Of a stretch of 8,389 nt of DNA, positions 1-7,187 are shown in pieces. Every line of letters starts with the position of its first letter. Position 1 is the stretch's first letter. Made by a program: the position numbers and the translations under genes. The DNA is taken from positions 1-8,389 of the forward strand of contig JAQIDA010000224.1 in assembly GCA_027858275.1 (NCBI GenBank). Direction: 5' to 3'. The notes under the pieces were generated by a model. The model was not told the DNA's origin, searched no databases, and was given only the letters and a program-made list of their open reading frames with translations. The stretch is from Candidatus Kapaibacterium sp. Its GTDB lineage: Bacteria > Bacteroidota > Ignavibacteria > Kapaibacteriales > UBA2268.

Positions 1-46
1 ATTCGATATACAAGGCTATTATTAAAGTTGTCTTTCCGTCGAATTT

Positions 47-334
47 ATGTTAAATTTGTCAGAGGAGACAGCTTGTTTTAAATTATCGCACGAGCAGAAG
101 ATGCCTAAAGCAGATATAATACATACAAACGCTGAAACAATCGCAAATTACGGATTGTGCAGGTATAAGAATCCTAAGAACGAGAGTTTTCGTAGAAAGA
201 CCGAGTGGACGCAAGCGCGCTTTGAAGACGGGATGCATTATAACATTCTGTTTTCGGCCGAGTCATTTCCAATCACCCGATCAGCAAAAGGAGATTCACA
301 AATATTATGGATAAGATTTTTGAGTAAGCAATAA
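47..334 (+). pseudogene. 5' fragment of a GNAT-type acetyltransferase gene (truncated remnant)
   Basis: The open frame encodes 95 residues. From the internal ATG at 101 the product begins MPKADIIHTN and continues through an YGLCRYKN motif, an FRRKTEW motif and a RFEDGMHYNILFS segment. This is the N-terminal pattern I recognise from a GNAT acetyltransferase family (roughly 190-200 residues) whose members read YGMCGYKN, YRRKIEWL and F.EGL...LYS at these positions. In complete members an EYIPGEYAWR-like segment and the acetyl-CoA binding region follow. Here the similarity stops around base 275, and the last 20 or so residues look unrelated, ending at a stop at 332-334. No continuation is visible in the other two forward frames before the cupin gene. 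The start at 101 fits the family better than 47, since the 18 residues before it have no family match and 47 has no ribosome site. I infer a gene remnant left by deletion or recombination; a small expressed protein is possible but less likely. Confidence 0.6.
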
Positions 335-354
335 ATTAATTTACCGGATAAATA

Positions 355-714
355 ATGCACAAAATAAATATTGAAGAAAAATTCAGTTTGATAAATAAGC
401 ATTGGTCGCCCAAAATTGTCGGAGAGCTTAACGGTCAGCACGTTTTGTTGGCAAAGATCAAAGGCGAATTTGTAATGCACAAACACGATGATGAGGACGA
501 AATGTTTCTCGTGATCGAAGGCTCGTTCCGTATGGAAATGCCGGGCAAGACAATTGAGCTTGGCAAGGGCGAATTTCTAATTATCCCTAAAGGGCAAGAG
601 CATCGCCCCATTGCCGAAAAGGAAGCCCTGATTATGCTCTTCGAGCCCGCCGGAACAATTAATACCGGGAATGTGAAACATGATTACAGTATAGATTCTC
701 CGGAGAGGATTTAG
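355..714 (+). CDS. Small single-domain cupin protein (cupin_2, mannose-6-phosphate isomerase-like)
   Basis: The product has 119 residues, the usual size of a one-domain cupin, with no signal peptide or membrane segment, so it should be cytoplasmic. Both cupin motifs are complete. Motif 1 holds H42, H44 and E49 followed by G56, and motif 2 runs G72, P78, G80 and H83. The three histidines and the glutamate are the expected metal ligands, so a metal-binding beta-barrel is likely. The WSPKIVGELNGQHV opening and the FEPAGTINTGNV ending match a widespread family of conserved small cupins of unknown substrate. The start ATG at 355 fits the family N terminus; only a weak GGA lies upstream. It lies 20 bases after the GNAT remnant and 12 bases before pdxB, suggesting co-transcription with pdxB. 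The role is unknown; a link to vitamin B6 metabolism would be guilt by association only. Confidence 0.88.
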   Translation: MHKINIEEKFSLINKHWSPKIVGELNGQHVLLAKIKGEFVMHKHDDEDEMFLVIEGSFRMEMPGKTIELGKGEFLIIPKGQEHRPIAEKEALIMLFEPAGTINTGNVKHDYSIDSPERI

Positions 715-726
715 GAAAAATTTGCT

Positions 727-1833
727 ATGAGGACTATTATATCTAAAAGTCAAATAAAAGTGATGTGCGATGAGAACATTCCCCTGTTGGCGGAATCGCT
801 GATCTCTTGCGCGGAAGTTATTACTTTCAAAGGCCGAGAATTGCGGAATTCAGATTTGATTGAGAATAATTGTCGTGCATTGATCGTTCGATCAACAACA
901 AAAATTAATGCTGATTTGCTTGAGGGTACGGCTGTAGAATTTGTAGGAACGGCGACTTCCGGGACTGACCATATTGATCTTGATTATCTAAATATCAACA
1001 AAATTCAATTTGCCGACGCGCCGGGTTCCAACGCGAACTCGGTAGCTGAGCTTGTTGTTTATTCCGCTATTCGATACGCGGAGATGATCGGCGAATCATT
1101 GCGCGGAAAAACTATCGGTATTATCGGGTTTGGAAATATCGGCAAGATTGTCGCTAAATACGCGCACAACTTTGAAATGAATATTCTGATAAACGATCCT
1201 CCCTTACTCGATGAAAAATATTCTTTTCCTGATTATGTGACTAATACTGATATTGATACTCTATGCTCTGAATCGGATATATTAACAAATCATGTTCCCC
1301 TAACCAAGTACGGGCAATATCCTACTTACGGTTTATTGAATGCCGAGAGAATTAATTCAATGAAGCAGGGAGCTTTGTTGATACATTCTTCGCGCGGTTT
1401 TGTTGTAGAGGAAAAGCCTTTAATTAGGCGATTGAAAAGCAAATCGCTTTATGCTTCTGTCGATGTTTGGGAAAACGAGCCTTTGATTAATCCGGAGCTT
1501 GTGCGACTTGTTTTTCATGCTTCTCCTCACGTAGGAGGGTATTCTCGCGACGGCAAGCTGAAAGGCACGATGATGATGATTAAGGCATTTGCGGCATATT
1601 CCGGGTTGACTCCGAATACTGAAGCGATTGATGATGAGTTGAAATCGTATAAAGCTGTTCAGGCAAAGAAGTATTCGGATGCAGATTATATAGTGAATTT
1701 ATTGCAGGAGAAAAGACAGTTTGAAGCTGATGATAAGGCAATGAGAGAGATGATTGACACTCCGATCGAAGATCGTCCCGGAACATTCGATATGCTCAGA
1801 AAGAAATATCCTGTTAGGAGAGAATCTCTTTGA
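727..1833 (+). CDS. pdxB: Erythronate-4-phosphate dehydrogenase
   Basis: The 368-residue product belongs to the D-2-hydroxyacid dehydrogenase superfamily. The family enzyme oxidises 4-phospho-D-erythronate to 2-oxo-3-hydroxy-4-phosphobutanoate, the second step of the DXP-dependent pyridoxal 5'-phosphate pathway, in the cytoplasm. The Rossmann domain carries GFGNIG at 134-139 and a DPP at 157-159 at the end of the second strand, as in PdxB. The catalytic triad is visible: R223 in HSSRG, E251 in WENEP and H268 in SPHVGGYS. The GYS-DGK-KG run after the histidine and the C-terminal FDMLRKKYPVRRE are PdxB hallmarks that separate it from SerA, glyoxylate reductase and D-lactate dehydrogenase. The extra C-terminal region (about 290-368) corresponds to the PdxB dimerisation domain, though its middle part is divergent. 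The ATG at 727 is preceded by AGGAAAA starting at 713, overlapping the cupin stop, a plausible ribosome site. All key residues are intact. Confidence 0.93.
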   Translation: MRTIISKSQIKVMCDENIPLLAESLISCAEVITFKGRELRNSDLIENNCRALIVRSTTKINADLLEGTAVEFVGTATSGTDHIDLDYLNINKIQFADAPGSNANSVAELVVYSAIRYAEMIGESLRGKTIGIIGFGNIGKIVAKYAHNFEMNILINDPPLLDEKYSFPDYVTNTDIDTLCSESDILTNHVPLTKYGQYPTYGLLNAERINSMKQGALLIHSSRGFVVEEKPLIRRLKSKSLYASVDVWENEPLINPELVRLVFHASPHVGGYSRDGKLKGTMMMIKAFAAYSGLTPNTEAIDDELKSYKAVQAKKYSDADYIVNLLQEKRQFEADDKAMREMIDTPIEDRPGTFDMLRKKYPVRRESL

Positions 1834-1870
1834 GCGGATGGAATTTTTTGTTTAAATGTAACAATGAATC

Positions 1871-1973
1871 CCCTATGTACAGACGCCCAATTTGGGCGTC
1901 TCAGCACGAAGCACCAAAGGTCATAAGAATTTGTGTTTCGGGAGACGCCCAATTTGGGCGTCTGTACATAGGG
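1871..1973. repeat. REPIN/MITE-like fold-back element between convergent genes
   Basis: Two 31-bp arms, 1871-1901 and 1943-1973, are inverted copies with a single central mismatch. Each arm holds the same 21-base imperfect palindrome (10-bp arms AGACGCCCAA / TTGGGCGTCT around a central T, at 1881-1901 and 1943-1963) flanked on its outer side by GTAC and then CCCTAT/ATAGGG. The 41-base spacer is itself partly complementary (CACGAAGCAC against GTGTTTCGGG, two mismatches), so the whole unit can fold into one long hairpin. AATGAAT/ATTCATT on the outer flanks also pair after a small bulge. A tetranucleotide next to a short palindrome, doubled head to head, resembles REP sequences arranged as REPINs, which are mobilised in trans by RAYT (IS200/IS605-like) transposases. 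No RAYT gene is in the window. It lies 37 bases after pdxB and 24 bases before the 3' end of the channel gene, so it could also block converging transcription, although no U-tract follows the outer arms. Confidence 0.75.
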
Positions 1974-1997
1974 TGGTATTCATTATCTTGAAAAAAA

Positions 1998-3341
1998 TCA
2001 ATACTCGGAAATCACTCCGCCTGTGATTCGCATTAATTCTGTGTGAGTATCAATCAAATTGTAGACAGCTTGCAATCTGTCGAATGCCGCGTTTAAGTAT
2101 GCTATTTGAATATCGCGGTAATTGAATGAGTTTATCGCTCCGCTTTTGAATTTATCGCCGGCAATAGTCATATTCAATTTTGTGCTTTCATAAGCAGCTT
2201 GCGACACGTTGAGCAGCTGGCGTTTTGTTGTATATAACTCGTAGAATGTACGCAATTGATTTTTTAATCTTAGTTTCATTTCGTCAATACGCAAATTGCT
2301 TATTTCCAGTTCTACCAAGGTGTTTTGTATATCGCTTGATGTTCTGCCCCCGTTATAGAGATTGAAATTCAATGACAATCCGGCATAAAAATTTCGTTTC
2401 CATGAAGGACTCGCGTCTTCGCCTGATACTTGATATTTTGAATCATTGTAATTATATCCGGTTGACAGAGCCAGAGACGGATACATTCTTGATTTCGCCA
2501 TATCGATACTGTTCTCGGCAAGCGTTGTATTGATATATTGATTCTTCAGAGTCTTATTATTCTCAGTCAACTTCTGTTCTAAATCCACAAGCTCGTAATC
2601 TTGCTGAATGAATTCAAATTTATCCGTCGGATTGAATTCTGTGAATTGATCAACGGCAAGGAGTAAATTCAAACCTCGAACAGCGTTTTTGTAATTGATT
2701 TCCTGCATCAGATAATTAGCCGAATCACGCAGGAAAGCATTTTTAAATTGTAGTACGTCGAATGTTACGGATGTTCCGATTTGCTGTTTGCTTTGGGCGT
2801 AATCGTATTTATCACGTGACAAACCGGTAAGCCGGCGCAGCACATCGAGCTTCTCTTTTTCGAGCAGTGATTCATAATATGCAAGAACAATTGCTTGAAT
2901 AGTGTTCTCAACTACAATCGCTTCATTGCCGCGGCTCATGCTGTGCAATGCCGACAAACTTGATTTACTGATGTATATAGCGAATCCGTTAAAAACCATC
3001 CAATTCAATCCAATGCTTGTTGAAAGTGAGCTTGCCTGAGATTCAGTTCTTAGAGGCAATGTTGAAGGATCAACTCCCGGAATTGAAAAATTCAGCATAG
3101 CATTCGGATCGTTAGCATCCGAGAAATTATATGAGGATTGCAGATCTATTGTCGGATAACGTCCGGCGTCCGCCCAGGAGTTGTTATTCGCGGCAATGTC
3201 AGTTGTTTTTTCCGCTATCTGAATTTGAAAATTATTTTCCAGACCGATCTTGAGCGCATCCGCTAATGTCAGATCTTTTTCGGCTGACAAAACGCTCGGA
3301 ATTGTCAGCAGTAAGATCAGTATTATATTTATTTTTTTCAT
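1998..3341 (-). CDS. TolC-family outer-membrane efflux channel protein
   Basis: The 447-residue product starts with a signal peptide: MKK, a hydrophobic stretch over residues 5-17, and likely cleavage after SVLSA (residue 20). The mature protein opens with LTLADALKIGLENN, typical of outer-membrane efflux (OEP) proteins. The internal duplication expected of TolC is visible. Beta segments containing GLNWMVFNGF (111-120) and GLSLNFNLYNGG (321-332) are each followed by long helical stretches with matching patterns: YYESLLEKEKLDVL and QIGTSVTFDVLQ in the first half, FYELYTTKRQLLNV and KSGAINSFNYRDIQ in the second. As a trimer it would form the beta-barrel and periplasmic tunnel that receives substrate from the RND pump and adaptor encoded upstream. 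The start has no strong ribosome site, only purine-rich GAGAAAAAA before the ATG. It is the last gene of the operon, 100 bases after the pump, with a hairpin in that gap. The length is normal and nothing is disrupted. Confidence 0.93.
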   Translation of the reverse strand: MKKINIILILLLTIPSVLSAEKDLTLADALKIGLENNFQIQIAEKTTDIAANNNSWADAGRYPTIDLQSSYNFSDANDPNAMLNFSIPGVDPSTLPLRTESQASSLSTSIGLNWMVFNGFAIYISKSSLSALHSMSRGNEAIVVENTIQAIVLAYYESLLEKEKLDVLRRLTGLSRDKYDYAQSKQQIGTSVTFDVLQFKNAFLRDSANYLMQEINYKNAVRGLNLLLAVDQFTEFNPTDKFEFIQQDYELVDLEQKLTENNKTLKNQYINTTLAENSIDMAKSRMYPSLALSTGYNYNDSKYQVSGEDASPSWKRNFYAGLSLNFNLYNGGRTSSDIQNTLVELEISNLRIDEMKLRLKNQLRTFYELYTTKRQLLNVSQAAYESTKLNMTIAGDKFKSGAINSFNYRDIQIAYLNAAFDRLQAVYNLIDTHTELMRITGGVISEY

Positions 3342-3375
3342 TTTTTTCTCTTTTTAGGATTTATTTTGAAAATTA

Positions 3376-3399
3376 AACAAGGGAGCATACTCCCTTGTT
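3376..3399 (-). terminator. Hairpin between pump and channel genes; possible terminator or attenuator
   Basis: AACAAGGGAG (3376-3385) and CTCCCTTGTT (3390-3399) form a perfect 10-bp stem with a CATA loop. In the direction of the efflux operon the stem is followed by TAATTTTC, a short and imperfect U-rich tail. It lies 42 bases after the pump stop codon and 34 bases before the channel start codon. It could end part of the transcription after the pump gene, or act as an intercistronic RNA stem that sets mRNA stability. The weak tail argues against a strong terminator, and no obvious separate promoter is visible between it and the channel gene. Confidence 0.45.
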
Positions 3400-3441
3400 C
3401 CGAACAATCTCTTAAGCATTGCGTTTGTTTCAATTCAATTA

Positions 3442-6400
3442 TTATATCGCGACATCCACTTTACTGCCATTGATTACTGCAGGCTCAATTTCTTCTTTCG
3501 AGGGTTTCACACCTGTCCACAGATATTTGGAGTAAACTCTGATATCATTGAGAATAAGAATTACAGCCGGGAAGAACAACAGTATAAATCCCGTGCCGAT
3601 AAACACACCGTAAGCAAGTGAAATCGCCATTGGCTGCAAGAAGCGAGCTTGGAAACTTGTTTCCAGAATAATGGGATAGAGTCCTGCCGATGTGGTCAGT
3701 GTTGTAAGTAAGATTGCTCTGAATCTTGCTATACCTGTTTTATAAACAGCTTTTTCTATTGATTTTCCTTCTTTCATCAAGGCGTTAAATTTCGATAGGA
3801 ACACGACCGCATCATTAATAATAACTCCGGCAAGGGCAACCATTCCGAATGCGCTGAGCATCGAAAACGGTCTGTTTTCGATACCGTGCCCCCACATTAC
3901 AGCCATCCACGCCAAAGGGATCATCATAATAACGATTATCGCCTGCGATCCTGAGCGGAAGTGAATCATAAGAACGATTATAATCAACAACAAAGCCGGA
4001 ATAAACGTCGACATTAAATCAGCAGTTGCTTCTTTTTGTTCCTTTTCCTGCCCCTGATATTCAACTATTATATTCGGATATTTTACATATAAATCCTGTA
4101 AAATTTCTTTTTCTATTCGAGCAATAGCCTCGGGTACAGGGTCGAAAGGATTTCTCATATCCGCTTCCACTCTTACTTCACGATAACTGTTGTATCTTTT
4201 GATGCTTACGGGACCGCGCTCGATATGATAATCGACAAGTTCCGTCAAAGGGTATTGGCCGCCCTGAGGAGTTTTGATTTTCATTTTTTCTAATTGACCG
4301 ATTGTCAATCTGTCGGATTTGGGGTATCTCACCCATACTCTTAGTTCATCTTTACCGTTCTGCAATCTTTGCGCTTGGCCGCCAAAGAATCCTTGGCGAA
4401 CTTGTTTGCTGATACTCGCATGATTTAGTCCGAGGAAGTAAGCTTTTGGTTTCAGTTCAAGCAATACTTCTCGTTTCCCGGGAGGGCTGTTGTCCGTAAT
4501 ATTGTCTATTTCTTCGAACAAACGCATCCTGTCAAGCACGAAATGTTTGGCTTCATCCAACATTACTAAATCCGTACCCATAAGGCTAATTGAAATCGGT
4601 TTGCCGAATCTGTGCATATCGCCGCTGATTTTCAGTTTCTCAGCTTCCGGGATTTCTCCGATAAGTTTTTTTATATGGTCAATAATATCATATCCTGTGA
4701 TCGACCTGTCCTCAAGATTGGTAAATGACACAAATATGTTCCCGGTATGAGATCCCGTCTCAGCTCCGTCAAACGCCGCGCCGACAGTCGGGAACGAATA
4801 ACTAATAAACGGGATCGTATCTTTATGCAATTCCATCAATTCATCGTTTGCATGCCAGACTAATTCATCAAACTTATCTATAAATTCCTGAGTTTGTTTT
4901 TCGCCCTCACCTTGCTTAAAGGTCACGTCAATTTTGAAGAAATCCGGAGGGACAGTCGGGAAGAATGTACCTCTGATTAATCCCCCTTGGAATAACCCTA
5001 CCGTAATCAATAACAAAGCAATAGGAATCGCCGCGATAATATATTTGTTTTTAATGATAACTTTCAGGATTCTGCCGTAGATTTTATCTCTGATAAGAAC
5101 AACAAATTTTTCAATAGGCGCGCGCATTCTTACGCTCAAGCTTTCTTTACTTCTTCGTTTCATAATATGCGAACCTGCCAAATGAGCCGGTAATACAAAG
5201 AACGCTTCGAACAATGAAAAGAATAAACTGAATATTACAACAAATGCCATATCGAACATCATCGCCATTCTGCCTTCGATAAGCAGCACCGGAATGAAGG
5301 CGATAATTGTTGTAAGGACAGATGTAACAACTGCCGGAAGCATTTCCATAGTGCCGTCAACTGCAGCACGTGCAGGTTCTTTCCCTCGTTCAAAATGGGC
5401 ATAGATATTCTCAGCTATTACAATTCCGTCGTCCACCAATATCCCGACCACCAATATCATCCCGAACAGGGACAGCATATTGATTGTTATTCCATACATG
5501 CCGGCGACAATAAACATCCCGAGGAAGGAAAACGGGATTCCCCATGCTACCCATAGTGACAATCTGAAACTCAAAAACAGAGCTAATGCCAAAACAACAA
5601 GAAGCAGCCCTATGCCGCCGTTATTAAGCAACATATCAATACGAGCCGTCAGCATCTTATTGAAATCATAAGTCACTTCGAGTTTTATATCTTTATATTT
5701 TTTATTGAATTCTTCTGCATAACTATAGCAGAATTCGGTCATATCTTCCAAATCTTCTGAGATTAATTTTTGAACCTGAAATGAAACACCGTCAACTCCG
5801 TTAACTTTAGTGCCGTTCGCCAAATCCTCAAATTTAATTTTAACTGTCGCTACATCGCGAATTCTCAAGAAACTTCCGTCAGGATTTGCTCTTAGAATTA
5901 TTTCTTCGATAGTATTCGGATCGACGCTTCTTCTGCGTGAGCGAATCAAGATTTCTTCGTCGTCAGAACGAATCATACCCGCAGCAATATCAGTATTATT
6001 CAATGCAACGGCTGTTTGGAGATCATCGAAAGTCAGATTGTATCTGAGCAAATCCTGCTCGCTTGCCTCAATTGAAATTTCAAGATTGGGAAGTCCGTTC
6101 ACATTGATTTGCGACATGACACCTGAGCGAAGGAAATCATATTCGACTTCATTAGCTATTTTTTTTAGTGTCATCTTGTCCACATTGCCGGACAAACCTA
6201 AGAAAAGACCGAAAGACATAGCTCTGAGTTTTCTGACTATGGGTCTTTCCGCGGCCACCGGCAACGAACTGATACCGTCAACGGCGTTTTTGATTTCGCT
6301 GAGGGTTTCGTCAATATCGTATTCGCCGGTTGTTTCAACATTAACATTAGCAAAATTCTCCGCTGATGTTGATGTGACATGCTTGATTCCGACTATTCCT

Positions 6401-6618
6401 CGAATTGCTTCTTCGATCCTAACAGCGATTGCTTCTTCCATTTCTTTTGGGGAAGCTCCGGGATAGACGACCGAAACAGATATATTCCTCGTAACTATTT
6501 CCGGGAAGAATGATTTCTTCAAGCTCATGTATCCCATGACCCCGGCAATTGCGACTATACCTATAATCATATTGGCATAGAAAGGATGTTTGACAAATTG
6601 GGCTATTAATTTTCTCAT
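3442..6618 (-). CDS. RND efflux pump, AcrB/HAE1-type inner-membrane permease
   Basis: The 1058-residue product has the usual RND layout. TM1 is at about 12-32, followed by a first large periplasmic porter domain (33-330), TM2-TM6 (330-480), TM7 (526-547), a second periplasmic domain (548-870) and TM8-TM12 (872-1024). The N-terminal FFPEI and YPGASPKEMEE motifs and the GIKHVTSTSAEN segment are typical of the porter domain. TM4 has G392-I-L-V-D-D-G, placing D396 and D397 where AcrB has its proton-relay aspartates D407/D408. In TM10 the AcrB lysine K940 aligns with N935 (GVIINDAVV), an arrangement I recall from other RND pumps. It would use the proton gradient to export substrates taken from the periplasm or outer membrane leaflet; drug, lipid or metabolite substrates cannot be told apart here. 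The start ATG has no Shine-Dalgarno sequence. The 50 bases upstream are AT-rich, with a weak 6-bp inverted repeat (6644-6649/6655-6660), and abut the left end of the inserted cassette. The reading frame is intact. Confidence 0.95.
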   Translation of the reverse strand: MRKLIAQFVKHPFYANMIIGIVAIAGVMGYMSLKKSFFPEIVTRNISVSVVYPGASPKEMEEAIAVRIEEAIRGIVGIKHVTSTSAENFANVNVETTGEYDIDETLSEIKNAVDGISSLPVAAERPIVRKLRAMSFGLFLGLSGNVDKMTLKKIANEVEYDFLRSGVMSQINVNGLPNLEISIEASEQDLLRYNLTFDDLQTAVALNNTDIAAGMIRSDDEEILIRSRRRSVDPNTIEEIILRANPDGSFLRIRDVATVKIKFEDLANGTKVNGVDGVSFQVQKLISEDLEDMTEFCYSYAEEFNKKYKDIKLEVTYDFNKMLTARIDMLLNNGGIGLLLVVLALALFLSFRLSLWVAWGIPFSFLGMFIVAGMYGITINMLSLFGMILVVGILVDDGIVIAENIYAHFERGKEPARAAVDGTMEMLPAVVTSVLTTIIAFIPVLLIEGRMAMMFDMAFVVIFSLFFSLFEAFFVLPAHLAGSHIMKRRSKESLSVRMRAPIEKFVVLIRDKIYGRILKVIIKNKYIIAAIPIALLLITVGLFQGGLIRGTFFPTVPPDFFKIDVTFKQGEGEKQTQEFIDKFDELVWHANDELMELHKDTIPFISYSFPTVGAAFDGAETGSHTGNIFVSFTNLEDRSITGYDIIDHIKKLIGEIPEAEKLKISGDMHRFGKPISISLMGTDLVMLDEAKHFVLDRMRLFEEIDNITDNSPPGKREVLLELKPKAYFLGLNHASISKQVRQGFFGGQAQRLQNGKDELRVWVRYPKSDRLTIGQLEKMKIKTPQGGQYPLTELVDYHIERGPVSIKRYNSYREVRVEADMRNPFDPVPEAIARIEKEILQDLYVKYPNIIVEYQGQEKEQKEATADLMSTFIPALLLIIIVLMIHFRSGSQAIIVIMMIPLAWMAVMWGHGIENRPFSMLSAFGMVALAGVIINDAVVFLSKFNALMKEGKSIEKAVYKTGIARFRAILLTTLTTSAGLYPIILETSFQARFLQPMAISLAYGVFIGTGFILLFFPAVILILNDIRVYSKYLWTGVKPSKEEIEPAVINGSKVDVAI

Positions 6619-6668
6619 TGTGTTTTATTGTTTGTTTCGAATTTAGATTTTGTTAATCTATATTTTTT

Positions 6669-6712
6669 AAGAACCACCCCCTAGCCCCCTCCTTAGCAGG
6701 CGGGGGGACAAG
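6669..6712. repeat. Left 44-bp terminal inverted repeat of the DUF559 cassette
   Basis: It begins AAGAACCACCCCCTAGCC and ends GGCGGGGGGACAAG, and is the inverted copy of 7188-7231 except at 6695. Within it CCCCC-T-CCT (6685-6693) can pair with AGG-C-GGGGG (6698-6706) around a TAGC loop, with one internal mismatch, so the end folds into its own hairpin. The match stops outside at 6668, where an AT-rich stretch begins, and inside at about 6713. Confidence 0.9.
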
Positions 6713-6759
6713 AACTTTCTTAAGTAGAATCTGTTTTTCTGTTAAACTCCGTAAAACCT

Positions 6760-7149
6760 CTATTTATTTCCCCAACCAAAATTCTTCTTTATTTCATTTA
6801 ACAGCCACTCAGAATTATCAAATACTATTCTATTTTCAAAGCGCAAAACTTTAATCCCGCTTGCTGATAAAATGCTGTCTCTTTCATCGTCATATTCGGT
6901 TTGATCTGATTCATCATGACCTTTCCCGTCTAATTCAACAGCGAGTTTTTCGGAAGTACAATAAAAGTCTAAAATATAATTACCGACACTGTGCTGCCGT
7001 CTAAATTTTCTGCCTTCTAATTGACTGTTTCGCAATCTATCCCAAAGCGTGACTTCAGCCGGAGTTTGATGCAGTCTCAATTCTTTTCTATAAGTTTTCA
7101 GACGCTCCAAATTATTAATTCTTCCGCTTTTCAAAATCACATTCCTCAT
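6760..7149 (-). CDS. DUF559-family (Vsr-like PD-(D/E)XK fold) endonuclease domain protein
   Basis: The 129-residue product is a complete single-domain DUF559 protein. It shows the family order: R-K-ELR..QTPAE..LWDRLRN (21-41), the KFRRQHSVGNYILDFYC block (48-64), LAVELDGKGHD (69-79), YDDERDSIL (86-94) and GIKVLRFEN (98-106). D61, E72 and D74 are the likely metal-binding acidic residues of the PD-(D/E)XK nuclease core, with H78 and R90 also conserved. Vsr, the best-known relative, nicks DNA at T:G mismatches, but DUF559 proteins lack an established substrate. The first 18 residues before the conserved helix are basic and variable. The start ATG has no clear ribosome site. It is oriented with the efflux operon, so it can be made by read-through from the adaptor gene. 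It is the only gene between the two terminal repeats, so it belongs to the cassette and not to the efflux system. Confidence 0.92.
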   Translation of the reverse strand: MRNVILKSGRINNLERLKTYRKELRLHQTPAEVTLWDRLRNSQLEGRKFRRQHSVGNYILDFYCTSEKLAVELDGKGHDESDQTEYDDERDSILSASGIKVLRFENRIVFDNSEWLLNEIKKNFGWGNK

Positions 7150-7187
7150 TATGTTTTTAGTCTCATACCAACTCTTATGTATTCACT

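Noticed and set aside
238..486. Minus-strand open frame across the end of the GNAT remnant and the start of the cupin gene
   Set aside because: It is antisense to the conserved cupin N terminus, with no family resemblance and no ribosome site.
1580..1952. Two minus-strand open frames over the 3' end of pdxB and the fold-back element
   Set aside because: They overlap conserved PdxB C-terminal coding sequence and the palindromes on the opposite strand; neither shows any recognisable domain.
1881..1963. Two identical 21-base copies 41 bases apart, considered as a short CRISPR array
   Set aside because: There are only two copies, each a palindrome inside a larger inverted repeat, and the intervening sequence pairs with itself; no cas genes are nearby.
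1834..1997. Standard bidirectional rho-independent terminator at the convergent junction
   Set aside because: The long hairpin lacks a U-tract directly after either outer arm; the T-runs near 1846 and the A-run at 1991-1997 are not attached to a stem. A blocking role remains possible but the form is not a typical terminator.
5810..6466. Plus-strand open frame of 218 codons inside the pump gene
   Set aside because: It is antisense to a strongly conserved RND coding region and has a low-complexity Ser/Ile-rich composition typical of a reverse-frame shadow.
6760..7149. Annotating the nuclease as Vsr very-short-patch repair endonuclease
   Set aside because: It has the shared fold and DUF559 motifs but no adjacent DNA cytosine methyltransferase, and it lies in a repeat-bounded cassette; only the family-level name is supported.
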